Shown in pieces: positions 1 to 8,254 of a DNA stretch of 43,212 nt. The stretch is from positions 1 through 43,212 of the forward strand of contig JABUQX010113606.1 of the NCBI GenBank assembly GCA_015478945.1. Direction: 5' to 3'. Origin of the DNA: Trachelipus rathkii (taxonomy: Eukaryota > Arthropoda > Malacostraca > Isopoda > Trachelipodidae). The notes beneath the pieces were generated by a model. That model saw only the letters and a program-made list of their open reading frames with translations, had not been told where the DNA came from and did no database searches. How positions within the stretch are numbered: the first letter of the stretch is position 1; every line of letters begins with the position of its first letter. Both the position numbers and the translations under genes were made by a program.

Positions 1-407
1 TATTTTTGACTAGCGTCGTGGAGAATAAAAACCCTTTGAGCGGATAACGAATATCTTTTGGTCATTATAACGTCGATATCATCTTCTTCGTCTTTCAAAA
101 CGTCTAACATTTTCGCGTACCTCTCGTGCGTGGAAATCAAATGAAAAAGCTGAAAGGCGAACGCGTACTTTTTAGGATTTTTGTACGACTCTTTCAGCAG
201 GTTTACGCCGTGATAGTCCTCCCAGTCGTCGACGGGCTCGGGTAACGTTGAGATTCTCGCGTCGTTCCTAAACGATTCGATGAGTGTACTTTTGCCGCTT
301 CCGATATTTCCTTCGATGCACACTATCACTTTTTCGCGGGGAATCGACCTCTCTTCCTCCTCTCCCTCTACCTTTTCCTTCGCCGCTGCCTCTTCTTTCA
401 TCGCCAT
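1..407 (-). CDS. dnk: Deoxynucleoside kinase, 3' end cut by window edge
   Basis: Phosphorylates deoxynucleosides to monophosphates with ATP, feeding dNTP pools for viral DNA synthesis. Translation from the ATG at 405-407 gives about 135 residues before the window edge. After a charged, low-complexity leader of about 25 residues comes a P-loop, IEGNIGSGKST (residues 31-41), then PEPVDDW (56-62), the acidic catalytic/substrate motif of the dCK/dGK/TK2/insect dNK family, and KRYSLSAQRVF (117-127), which corresponds to the family's ERS motif with the Glu replaced by Lys and the Ser by Tyr. This is the dNK-type fold, not the zinc-containing TK1 type. The C-terminal lid and the rest of the enzyme lie outside the window. 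The gene diverges from the polymerase locus across an AT-rich spacer. Family assignment is firm; substrate preference is not readable. Confidence 0.88.
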   Translation of the reverse strand, partial: MAMKEEAAAKEKVEGEEEERSIPREKVIVCIEGNIGSGKSTLIESFRNDARISTLPEPVDDWEDYHGVNLLKESYKNPKKYAFAFQLFHLISTHERYAKMLDVLKDEEDDIDVIMTKRYSLSAQRVFILHDASQK

Positions 408-743
408 TTGTTGTTGCTGCTGCCTCTAAAATGGTTGACTGGACCGAATAAACTAATCGATGACGTCAGTGTTTTAATGCCAAAAAACCTCGGATCTATA
501 CGTATAACCTTTCGTTTTTCATAAATTAATTTTTTTTTAATTTTTATTTTTTATTTAATTTACTTATACGTTTAATCTAATTTTATCTATATATTAATCT
601 AATTGTTTATATTTAATATGTAGATAAATAAATAAATAAATTTTTGTCAGAAATAAATATATATTTATATCGGTATTAGATATATAACATTCACACGCGG
701 TCCGATTACCACCGAAACATTTCGTCAAATTCATTCATTCAAC
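408..743. promoter_or_regulatory. Divergent intergenic promoter region between the kinase and polymerase genes
   Basis: About 335 bases lie between two divergently oriented start codons. The middle (about 520-690) is strongly AT-rich with runs of T and ATAAATAA-type repeats. A TATATAAC string near 681-688 lies about 60 bases before the polymerase-side ATG and is a plausible TATA box. No open frame of note is seen. The promoter role is inferred from position and composition. Confidence 0.4.
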
Positions 744-1814
744 ATGGTTGGAACGATCGAAAGTTATATCGGCTTTATAGACCGAAAAGAGATCGAGGGA
801 AATAACGAACTCGTAAAGGTTTCTCTTTACAGAGACTACTACAAAGAAATAATCCTCGTTCCCAGGATATCGTTGCGGAGAATCGGTTTTTTCGTGCGCG
901 GGGGAGATTCGCTTTTCGGCGCGGCCGATACGTCACTCATTCCGACAGGTTACCGCGAAGACGAATCTCGCTCTCGCGGAGGACGATGGCTATCGACCGC
1001 TCCTCCTCCTAGAAACGTATCGAACGAGGTTCACGAAAGCGTCCTGAGAAACGTTTTGAAGAATATTTCTAGTTTCGATTCGTACTATTCTTCTCTCACG
1101 CGAGGAAATGAGACTAACACGTTGCTAAAATATCCCAAAGTGTGGACGGGGTTTCACCTCGTCGTTCTTCGATCCAGTCGCGACCACGACGCGACCATGA
1201 CCACAACCACGACCACCGACGATTTCCTTCGAGTCTGCGTTAAGAACAGGATGGGAGAAAACGTTTTCAACGTTTATAACAGCTGCAAAATGAGCGTGGT
1301 CGTGAATACGAATTTCGATTTTATTTTATTTATGTTTTACTACTCCAAAAACCTGTTCCACCCGAGAACGTCCATCCACCAAATGCCCCTGCTGAATTTC
1401 AATTGGTTCGTGTTCCTATTGGACTTTGAAAGGGTGTCTCCGCTCGAAGTTCTGAGAAGTTACCTGTTGAAGAAAAATAGGTCTGCCCCGGCCGGAATCT
1501 TGACCGCTATCAATTATTTCGTAGACCTCTTGAAATACGAGCATTTTTCGGTCTTGAATTACGGATTAGAAAAAATGATGTTTTCGGAAACGAGGTGCAG
1601 GAACGCTATCGAAAACGCCTTCCGAAAGATGACGCGTTTTCATTCCGCGAACACTGCTTTTTCTTCGCGCGAAGAAAGAATGGAGGAAGGAATAGAAGAA
1701 GAAGAAGAAGAAGAAGAAGAAGAAGAAGAAAAAGAACAGAAAGAAAGCAAGAAGAAAAAGAGAAGATTTTCCGCGAAACTGGTGCTTGGAAAAAGCGGCG
1801 GATGGGGGATTTAG
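744..1814 (+). CDS. N-terminal segment of the DNA polymerase locus (or a separate upstream gene)
   Basis: An open frame of 356 residues from an ATG that follows a TATA-like box. I recognise no catalytic motif. It has a mixed alpha/beta composition typical of a real protein for about 310 residues and ends in a long glutamate run coded by GAA repeats (about 1699-1732), followed by a Lys/Arg-rich tail. Two readings are possible. First, it is the N-terminus of one polymerase gene of about 2,330 codons, with the frame lost near the GAA repeat or the A-runs just after it; the total length would then match the very long nimavirus polymerases. Second, it is an independent gene, because an ATG in the next frame (1802) overlaps its TAG stop (1812-1814). 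The sequence alone does not decide between these. Confidence 0.7.
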   Translation: MVGTIESYIGFIDRKEIEGNNELVKVSLYRDYYKEIILVPRISLRRIGFFVRGGDSLFGAADTSLIPTGYREDESRSRGGRWLSTAPPPRNVSNEVHESVLRNVLKNISSFDSYYSSLTRGNETNTLLKYPKVWTGFHLVVLRSSRDHDATMTTTTTTDDFLRVCVKNRMGENVFNVYNSCKMSVVVNTNFDFILFMFYYSKNLFHPRTSIHQMPLLNFNWFVFLLDFERVSPLEVLRSYLLKKNRSAPAGILTAINYFVDLLKYEHFSVLNYGLEKMMFSETRCRNAIENAFRKMTRFHSANTAFSSREERMEEGIEEEEEEEEEEEEKEQKESKKKKRRFSAKLVLGKSGGWGI

Positions 1815-3340
1815 AAAACGAATCGTTAACGAGACGCGTTCAACGTAGTATAGTTAAGAAAACGTTTTGTCAAAAACATTCGAAACGACGAGAAGACGAA
1901 ACCGGGGCGAAAAGGGGGTCCCCCGCCGCCGACTTCGAAGATCATCGGACCATTTTCGATCGCTGTCCGGCTTGCTTCTTCGAAATTTTTGACGCGCGGC
2001 TTACCTCCGGTAAATTCGAATCGTACGAGGGGGTTGGACGAGCGTTAAATGACAGCGGCAGCGGTGACGACGATCGTCTTCGCGACTCGTTCGACCGATT
2101 GAGGAAGGCTAAAGAAAAAATGGTTTTGGATAAAATGAAACGATCGATCGAAGCCATCGCGCCCCATTGGAATAACCCGGATTCTATAATCCGTTTTTTG
2201 TCCAAGAGTTTGATTCTTTTGTACAACGACGAAACGTGCGATTACACGAGGCATTTAAATTCTCTCCTCATGCGTTCGATTAATTTCTACCAAAGGGGGG
2301 ACTTTAAAAAATCCATTTTTCCTCTCCTTAACCCTTTCGGAAAAATGATGATGCTAGACATGTTGAATTCGACGGTCGTCAAAGAACCAGACAGCGCCAC
2401 TGACGGACGAATCATATGCAACTACGCCTCCGATGTTGCCGAGGGGGAAGGAAGGTATTGGTCTTTCAGTACCGTTAATTCTCACATGACTAAGCAATTT
2501 CAGATATATCGATGGGTGTACAATGAAAATTCTTCCCCACCTTTCAATATGAATAACGTTCAAAGAATTCCAGTTTTCGAGAATAACGACTCCTCCTCCT
2601 CCTCCTCGGGAAAGGGTATCGAAAGTTATCAGGCGTACGCGAAAATTTACTTGAAAAATAGGGTAAATCCTTTAAATTATTTCGAAGAAATGTCTTTGCT
2701 TAAAAAGAGGTACAACAATTTTCATTTCAAAACGGAAGGAAATCGCGTACTCGCTGAGCCTAAAATAAAAGAAAAACTGATCGCTATGGATACGGCGGAC
2801 TATTTCTCTAGTAAAAACGAATTCGGCATAAATTACGACGCGACTCTCAATAACGTTTTAGGGTTAGAAAACGCGAATGTTAGAACGGGCAACCAGGTTT
2901 TCGGGATCAATTTTGATCGACAATCGAGCGCTGATGATATCGCTCAAATTCCGGCATCGATAAGGGATGATAGCGTATTATGTTTCGTCCGCGAGGAAGA
3001 GCAAGATACCTTGCTGAGAAATCAGTCCAAGTTGATAGCTTCGTTTTTCGACACCGAAACCACCGGATTGGACGCCATTGATGAACGCATGTATAGCTTG
3101 GCCGTTTGTACTCGTCCGGTTTTCGAGAAGGATATCAAACGCGTGTACGTATTCGCCGTCGTCCCTAAGACCGAATCCCCCTCCTCCAACGCGGCGCCTA
3201 ATACCTCGTCGTCTTCATCATCATCATCATCATTATCATTCGTTCGCCAAGGGAATACGGAGCAAGCTATCGGACTTATTCTCGCAAAAGAAATCATTGT
3301 ACGGGAAAGTCGAGAAATTGGAGTGCGACGTTTTCGATAA
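1802..3340 (+). CDS. DNA polymerase B, exonuclease N-terminal part (broken frame)
   Basis: This frame is open from about 1595 but has no ATG before 1802. It carries motif Exo I of B-family polymerases, FFDTETTGLD (about 3044-3073), with the two metal-binding acidic residues Asp at 3050 and Glu at 3056. The roughly 400 residues before it form an N-terminal domain that contains a CPAC pair near 1967-1978 and no motif I can name. After Exo I the sequence stays protein-like to a serine run coded by TCA repeats (about 3211-3236). Beyond that the frame looks non-native and stops at 3340, while exonuclease sequence continues in another frame. The gene is therefore interrupted by a +1 change (or equivalent indel) most likely inside the TCA tract. 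Confidence 0.8.
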   Translation: MGDLENESLTRRVQRSIVKKTFCQKHSKRREDETGAKRGSPAADFEDHRTIFDRCPACFFEIFDARLTSGKFESYEGVGRALNDSGSGDDDRLRDSFDRLRKAKEKMVLDKMKRSIEAIAPHWNNPDSIIRFLSKSLILLYNDETCDYTRHLNSLLMRSINFYQRGDFKKSIFPLLNPFGKMMMLDMLNSTVVKEPDSATDGRIICNYASDVAEGEGRYWSFSTVNSHMTKQFQIYRWVYNENSSPPFNMNNVQRIPVFENNDSSSSSSGKGIESYQAYAKIYLKNRVNPLNYFEEMSLLKKRYNNFHFKTEGNRVLAEPKIKEKLIAMDTADYFSSKNEFGINYDATLNNVLGLENANVRTGNQVFGINFDRQSSADDIAQIPASIRDDSVLCFVREEEQDTLLRNQSKLIASFFDTETTGLDAIDERMYSLAVCTRPVFEKDIKRVYVFAVVPKTESPSSNAAPNTSSSSSSSSSLSFVRQGNTEQAIGLILAKEIIVRESREIGVRRFR

Positions 3341-5912
3341 CGAGGCGGAAATGTTGAGAGCCGTCGACGAATTTTTTTACTCCAACTTCCACATGTTCAC
3401 GTATTTAGTGGGGTTTAACGTGACTTTCGACATATCCTTTTTGCTGGTTCGAATGATTATTAACGACGTCGCATCTAAGATATTTCAATTGGAAAAGCTC
3501 TCCATTAGCGATAAAAAGGATATCTTAAGCGCCTACCGTGCCTCAAAATCGATTTTTATTCGAAGCGCCGGTGGCGGTAGTAGCAAGACCGAAAAAGAAA
3601 GACGCGCCGAGAGCGGTGATGGTGCAGGGGGAGTTCCTTTCAACCCGAACGAAAAAAACTACGATCGCTTTCTTCAGATAGTGAGAGCCATTTTAATCCC
3701 GGAAATGTGTTTCTTTGATATGCAAAAAATGGTTCGTTTGAAGTTCGATAAATTATCCTCGTACAATCTGAATTCGTGCGTCGAAAACGTGTGCGGGCGA
3801 GAGCAAATGGAAATCGAACAAAAAATGATTATCGACGTGCAGGACTTGCTCAACTACTTTCGCAGCGGAGCCAGAGACTCGGAAAAAGCCGCTTACATAC
3901 ACGCCTACTGCGTTCACGATGCCGCCCTGGTGAGTCTCCTAGAGTCGAGCCTAAACACGGTGATGGAACAGGCCTCGCTGGGCAAATTGACGGGAAAGAC
4001 GTTCGACACCTTAATCGGATGGGCGCCCAAAGGAAGTAAAATCGTTCAAGCCTGTTTCGAGAACGATGTGAAACGTAAAAAGGAGATCCTAGTCAGCAAC
4101 ACGGGATATTTTGATAACCACAATAATTACCAATGCTCTACGAAAGGCGGGCTCGTAATAACTCCGATCCAAATGTCCATTTCGGACTACGGGGTGATAA
4201 CGTTAGATTTCGCATCCCTTTATCCCTCCATAATGATCACGAACAATTGTTGTCCCTCGACTTTCGCGTTTCATAGTCAGGTCGTGAGGGCCGTCGAGTA
4301 TCGGCGTGGCATACAATCGTTTTTTCCCGATACCGGCGATGCTGTTGAAAGCGAAATAGTTTCTCCTCGTAGGATAGAAGATATCGACGAGCGCGCGATG
4401 AACGCCTTTAAAGCTCACACCTCATTTTGCTCGTCGATTATGAGATATTGGATTCCTTACAGCGTGATCGTCGAAAAATTTAACCGCGAGGCGGACTTAG
4501 CCAACGGACGCTATTTGGGGGTTGATTATTTTCCGAGGCTCTCCTTTCCCAGTTGGATAGAGGAAAGGGGTTACTGGCGCGAGGACGTGCAAGTGCAAGC
4601 GGCGGGATTAAAGTATTACTTCCCCCTCCTTTACGATCTCGCGGTCAACGAGTACGAAGGGAAGGAGAAATTGTTCGAGGAAATATTTTACCCGTTCGGC
4701 AACCTCGTGAAATCCGCCGACGATTTGGGAAAATTGATTTCGAAGCTGCTGGAGGCGACGTCACTACCGCGTCTCGAAGAAAATCTGAAAGAAGCTTTGA
4801 ACGGAAAAAGGGGGAAAACGGGTATTAAGGAGGCGTTGAACTTCCTTTACGTTAACGAAAGCGCATGCCCGCTGGTTGAGGCTTTCGTTCGAGGCGTCTC
4901 GTCCCGGTGCTGGGACTGCGGGGCTTATTGCCGATTTTGGGTTTGTCGGTCCGATTTGAAAGACGGATGCTGGCCCGATCTTCAATTAAATCTCGGCGAA
5001 AAGAGGAAGAAACTGAAAAAAAAGATGAAAGATAACACCCTCTACCCCCACGAAAGGCAGCTGGCTAATATCGATCAAAACAACGTCAAATTGATGATGA
5101 ATTCGGCCTACGGCATCATGTCGGGCAAAAATTTGAAGAGCAGCGTTAATCAACTCTTGTCCAATTTGATCACAGGGATAGGAAGGAGGACTACGGCCAA
5201 TATAAAAATAGCCGCTAATTCGCTGGTCGATAACCTGCAGAATATTTACGGGGATACCGACAGCACTTTTTCGACGATCAGGAGCCCTTATTTCAAGCGT
5301 CGACGAGTGGACGCTAGATATCTCGACGTCGATATAAAACTCGAACAAGACGTTTGCGATTTTATCGAAAAATATATAGGTAGAGTATTATGGGGCGTGA
5401 GGCCGGACCCGGATTACCTTGCGGGTAAAGACAACGCCATGAAACTAGTCCCTGAACGGATGGTGCTCTTCGGATTTCTGTTCCGTAAAAAGAATTACGT
5501 CCTGTGTCATTTTAACGAATCTCCTCAGGTCGACGATGTTTTGAGGACCATTAAAAGGAAGTGCGACAATGACGACGACCATGACGATGGAGTGGAAACA
5601 ACAACAACAACAACAACAACCGCATTACAGTATTGCCAAATTATTCGCAATCCGCTTTACGAAGAGGAAGGGTCGAGGAGGATGGAGACCGCGAACTTCG
5701 TCGTCGATGACGATCGGAGTGGTCGTCGAGGAACGGTAGTAAAATTTAGAGCCGAACCGTCTCAATATATCTTGCGCCTAGAAATACGTCATTTGTTAAA
5801 CATGTTTCTAAATTGTACTCTGAAAACCCAAAATAAAAACTACGCGAAATATCTGTTAGCCGGCGGCGATGACGTCGTTTACGAGAACGGAACTCAAAAT
5901 CGATGGGATTGA
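3210..5912 (+). CDS. DNA polymerase B, main catalytic part: Exo II, Exo III, palm and fingers
   Basis: This is the core of the replicative polymerase. Exo II is GFNVTFDISF (Asn 3417 to Asp 3429); Exo III is YCVHD (Tyr 3906, Asp 3918). Palm motif A is DFASLYPSI (4206-4232), motif B KLMMNSAYG (5088-5114) and motif C YGDTDS (5247-5264), all with catalytic residues intact. An RKKNY string near 5485-5500 fits the KKxY motif. Between A and B there are about 285 residues, far more than in cellular enzymes, including a cysteine-rich patch (4909-4971) with at least five Cys. A low-complexity Asp/Thr segment lies near 5570-5620. The open frame extends upstream to 3078 but only without an ATG, so I place the likely native start of this frame in the TCA repeat. 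It stops at 5910-5912 while the protein continues in the next frame. Confidence 0.93.
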   Translation, partial: RLHHHHHHYHSFAKGIRSKLSDLFSQKKSLYGKVEKLECDVFDNEAEMLRAVDEFFYSNFHMFTYLVGFNVTFDISFLLVRMIINDVASKIFQLEKLSISDKKDILSAYRASKSIFIRSAGGGSSKTEKERRAESGDGAGGVPFNPNEKNYDRFLQIVRAILIPEMCFFDMQKMVRLKFDKLSSYNLNSCVENVCGREQMEIEQKMIIDVQDLLNYFRSGARDSEKAAYIHAYCVHDAALVSLLESSLNTVMEQASLGKLTGKTFDTLIGWAPKGSKIVQACFENDVKRKKEILVSNTGYFDNHNNYQCSTKGGLVITPIQMSISDYGVITLDFASLYPSIMITNNCCPSTFAFHSQVVRAVEYRRGIQSFFPDTGDAVESEIVSPRRIEDIDERAMNAFKAHTSFCSSIMRYWIPYSVIVEKFNREADLANGRYLGVDYFPRLSFPSWIEERGYWREDVQVQAAGLKYYFPLLYDLAVNEYEGKEKLFEEIFYPFGNLVKSADDLGKLISKLLEATSLPRLEENLKEALNGKRGKTGIKEALNFLYVNESACPLVEAFVRGVSSRCWDCGAYCRFWVCRSDLKDGCWPDLQLNLGEKRKKLKKKMKDNTLYPHERQLANIDQNNVKLMMNSAYGIMSGKNLKSSVNQLLSNLITGIGRRTTANIKIAANSLVDNLQNIYGDTDSTFSTIRSPYFKRRRVDARYLDVDIKLEQDVCDFIEKYIGRVLWGVRPDPDYLAGKDNAMKLVPERMVLFGFLFRKKNYVLCHFNESPQVDDVLRTIKRKCDNDDDHDDGVETTTTTTTTALQYCQIIRNPLYEEEGSRRMETANFVVDDDRSGRRGTVVKFRAEPSQYILRLEIRHLLNMFLNCTLKTQNKNYAKYLLAGGDDVVYENGTQNRWD

Positions 5913-7731
5913 AGAAAAAATTTCTCCTGAGCACTATGCAAAACAATCGTTACTCCAAATATATTTAAAGGGTATTTTTTGCAAAAGTGACACGAACCCT
6001 CTAGCGATGCAGCTGCACTTTTTAACGCAAGCGTGCTTCGAGTTCGACGTTAATAAAAATCGGCTCGTATCGATTTTTATCAGTTCGATTCTAGGATTCG
6101 AGGTGCCATATTCGAAGCTCTCCTACTACAAAAAGTGCTCGAAGCCGAACGCGATGAGCAACATTTACGAAGCAATGCTGGAGTATAACGAAATGACGCC
6201 GCGAAAGTACAAGATTTTCACCGATCTCGCCTTAAACGTTAAGTCGAGGTACGCCGATATGCTGTGCGCTGACACGATCGACGTCGAGAGGAGCGGGGGC
6301 GCGTGCAGTGATTTCTGGTTAAGAAGAACCTTGCAAACGAAGAAAATGTGGGACGAACGTCGAGGAATAGGAACCTTATCCGGGCGCAATATCTTGAATA
6401 AGTCGGCCATCGTTAACATCTTTATTTTAATTCAAAGCGGGCTGAAAGCGTTCACGGAGGCCTTTGAATCGATGATCGAAGAAAGAATAGCCCTCAGCGT
6501 CGGGAAAAAAGATTTCAACGGAATTTGCTTCGATGTGAACAACAACAACAACAGAGTTTGCGGAGCGGGTGGCGATGATGGCGATAACGATATCGTCGTC
6601 CCCATTTCTGACAAAACGTCAATCGAGATCGCCGTAAGCCATTCACTATCGTCACCTCCGCCGCCTGTCAACGACCGTTTCTCGCCACGGGGAGAAGAAA
6701 CAATTTGCGAATCATTTCCGGTGTTTCGGAAACGCGAGCTTTCTTTTTACGACACGACGACAACGACGACAACGTCTAATAAGAGGAACAAAATCGAGCG
6801 GGATGAGAGCTCTCGTATAAGTTTCATCGATCGGGTTAGGTGTCAAGAAAACCTACGGGGGGTTGTGAAAACACTCCAAGGATGTTGTCCAGAGATCGCC
6901 GAGGAATTATCGTTCGCCGTTCGCCAGTACTCCTTTTTCAAAACCTTGTGCGAGATGACAAAACCTAATTCCGCCTACATGTATTGCTCGAACTCCCAAT
7001 GCGCGCAAACCCATACCGTCAAAATTGAACGAGAGATTCCCGCAGCGAGGGGATCATACCGCCCTATCGTTTCATTTACTACGTCTTATATCGACAAAAA
7101 GATAAATTGCAAAGAAAAGAAAGGCTTCGCGTTTTACGATATTTCGGAGAAATATTGCGCGATTGGTATATGCGATAAACTGAAATCGTTCAAAATATCG
7201 CCAGTTCGGTTATTCGCTTCGCTGATGGAAACGATAAGAAGGCACGTGCACGAATGTAATTTATTCGTGGGACTACGGGGCCAGGTGATGATCGTGCCAA
7301 TCCTCAAGCTATGCTGGGGTAATCCTCAATGCCGCGACGCCTGCGACTTTTTGCTCGACACTCACATGTTTTTAGTATTATTACGCGTACAAGTCGCTAA
7401 TTCGCCCGAGGCCCGAAGGTGGTTAGAAACGGAATTCCAGAAAATTGCCGACAGCGTCCCCGTTGATGAAATTCATCGATGTTTAATGAGATTTGAGTAC
7501 CACAATAAAGGGAATCTCGTCTACAGCAACTCGGGCGGAGACGATGTCGAACCTCTTAGTAGTAGTAGTAATAATAATAGGGGAGGTGGTTCGAAATCAA
7601 AAATTATTGATAACCCGCGTCGTCATTATCATCATCAGCAAGGGCAGTCGAAGCAGCGGGGCGTATTTCCAGGGGATTATGTATTTCGTTTAACTTCACT
7701 GATTATTTGGGAATTAAATAAAAACCAGTAA
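5869..7731 (+). CDS. DNA polymerase B, C-terminal part (thumb and C-terminal extension)
   Basis: A frame of 620 residues that overlaps the end of the catalytic frame by 44 bases; a TAG at 5857-5859 sets the upstream limit, so the change of frame must fall in 5860-5912. It begins with sequence reading as the thumb region (NKNRLVSIF... near 6051) and continues as a long extension with low-complexity insertions (Asn run near 6539, Thr run near 6760, Ser/Asn near 7555). A Cys-rich segment, CSNSQC near 6988-7005 and further Cys to about 7350, could bind metal as the C-terminal zinc modules of B-family polymerases do; this is inference. Unlike the other polymerase breaks, this junction has no obvious microsatellite. 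It could be a separate gene with its own ATG, but the abrupt join makes one gene more likely. Confidence 0.72.
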   Translation: MTSFTRTELKIDGIEEKISPEHYAKQSLLQIYLKGIFCKSDTNPLAMQLHFLTQACFEFDVNKNRLVSIFISSILGFEVPYSKLSYYKKCSKPNAMSNIYEAMLEYNEMTPRKYKIFTDLALNVKSRYADMLCADTIDVERSGGACSDFWLRRTLQTKKMWDERRGIGTLSGRNILNKSAIVNIFILIQSGLKAFTEAFESMIEERIALSVGKKDFNGICFDVNNNNNRVCGAGGDDGDNDIVVPISDKTSIEIAVSHSLSSPPPPVNDRFSPRGEETICESFPVFRKRELSFYDTTTTTTTSNKRNKIERDESSRISFIDRVRCQENLRGVVKTLQGCCPEIAEELSFAVRQYSFFKTLCEMTKPNSAYMYCSNSQCAQTHTVKIEREIPAARGSYRPIVSFTTSYIDKKINCKEKKGFAFYDISEKYCAIGICDKLKSFKISPVRLFASLMETIRRHVHECNLFVGLRGQVMIVPILKLCWGNPQCRDACDFLLDTHMFLVLLRVQVANSPEARRWLETEFQKIADSVPVDEIHRCLMRFEYHNKGNLVYSNSGGDDVEPLSSSSNNNRGGGSKSKIIDNPRRHYHHQQGQSKQRGVFPGDYVFRLTSLIIWELNKNQ

Positions 7732-8254
7732 TTATTCCAGTGAATATTTTTTATTAAAACGTGTCTATAATTAGCTTGTATAAAAATAGAGCAAAAATAA
7801 TAGTATATAGATAGATAGAATAAATAGAATAGCAGGAGATATTGAATATTTGTATATATAGAATAAATAAATTTTTAAAACAAAAATGGTGTATGATATT
7901 TTTCCTAAAATCTTACAACATATAGTATTAAAAATTGGATCTAAAATTGAAGAGAATGTAAAATAAAAATCTGAAATTGCAGATCGATCATCATTAGCAG
8001 CAGGAGCAGGAGCAGCAGCAGGAGCAGCAGCGGCATCAGTAACAGCAGCGGCAGCAGCGGCATCAGTAACAGCAGGGTCGAATCCACACGCCTCACTCAC
8101 TATTTCGCTTTTTTAACTTCGTATGTGACCGGGAGTGCACTAGAGAAAAACAATTAATTCTTCGATGGGAATACGTAAAAAAAATGGTAATAAAAAGTAC
8201 AATAGATTTTAATTTTTATAAATCTATCGTGTAGAGTTTGCATTTATATAAGCG
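7732..8254. other. Intergenic spacer between converging polymerase and glycoprotein genes
   Basis: A 520-base spacer in which the plus-strand polymerase and minus-strand glycoprotein genes converge. The left half is AT-rich, with ATAGATAG and AATAAATAA strings that could serve as polyadenylation signals on the plus strand. The right half has a GCA/GCG-rich imperfect repeat. The minus-strand frame here has no ATG, so I call no gene. Confidence 0.5.
7990..8076. repeat. Imperfect AGC/GGAGCA repeat with a duplicated 30-base unit
   Basis: Dense AGC, GGAGCA and GGC triplets, within which the string cggcatcagtaacagcag occurs twice about 30 bases apart (near 8030 and 8060). It is locally GC-rich in an AT-rich spacer. 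It reads as a microsatellite or minisatellite; no function is evident. Confidence 0.65.

Noticed and set aside
3331..3343. CGA-TAA at the end of the polymerase frame, matching CGA-TAA at the end of the first giant-protein frame (29896-29901), as a shared +1 recoding site
   Set aside because: At 3340 the downstream frame already reads as native protein for some 30 residues before the stop, so the change of frame lies upstream in the TCA tract. The identity of the two stop contexts is probably chance, since CGATAA is common in this composition.
7771..8100. Minus-strand frame of 109 residues with Ala-rich start and hydrophobic end
   Set aside because: It has only a GTG start directly after a stop, no internal ATG, an Ala run coded by the GCA repeat and a hydrophobic part made of AT-rich spacer codons. 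It lies in the 3' flank of two converging genes.
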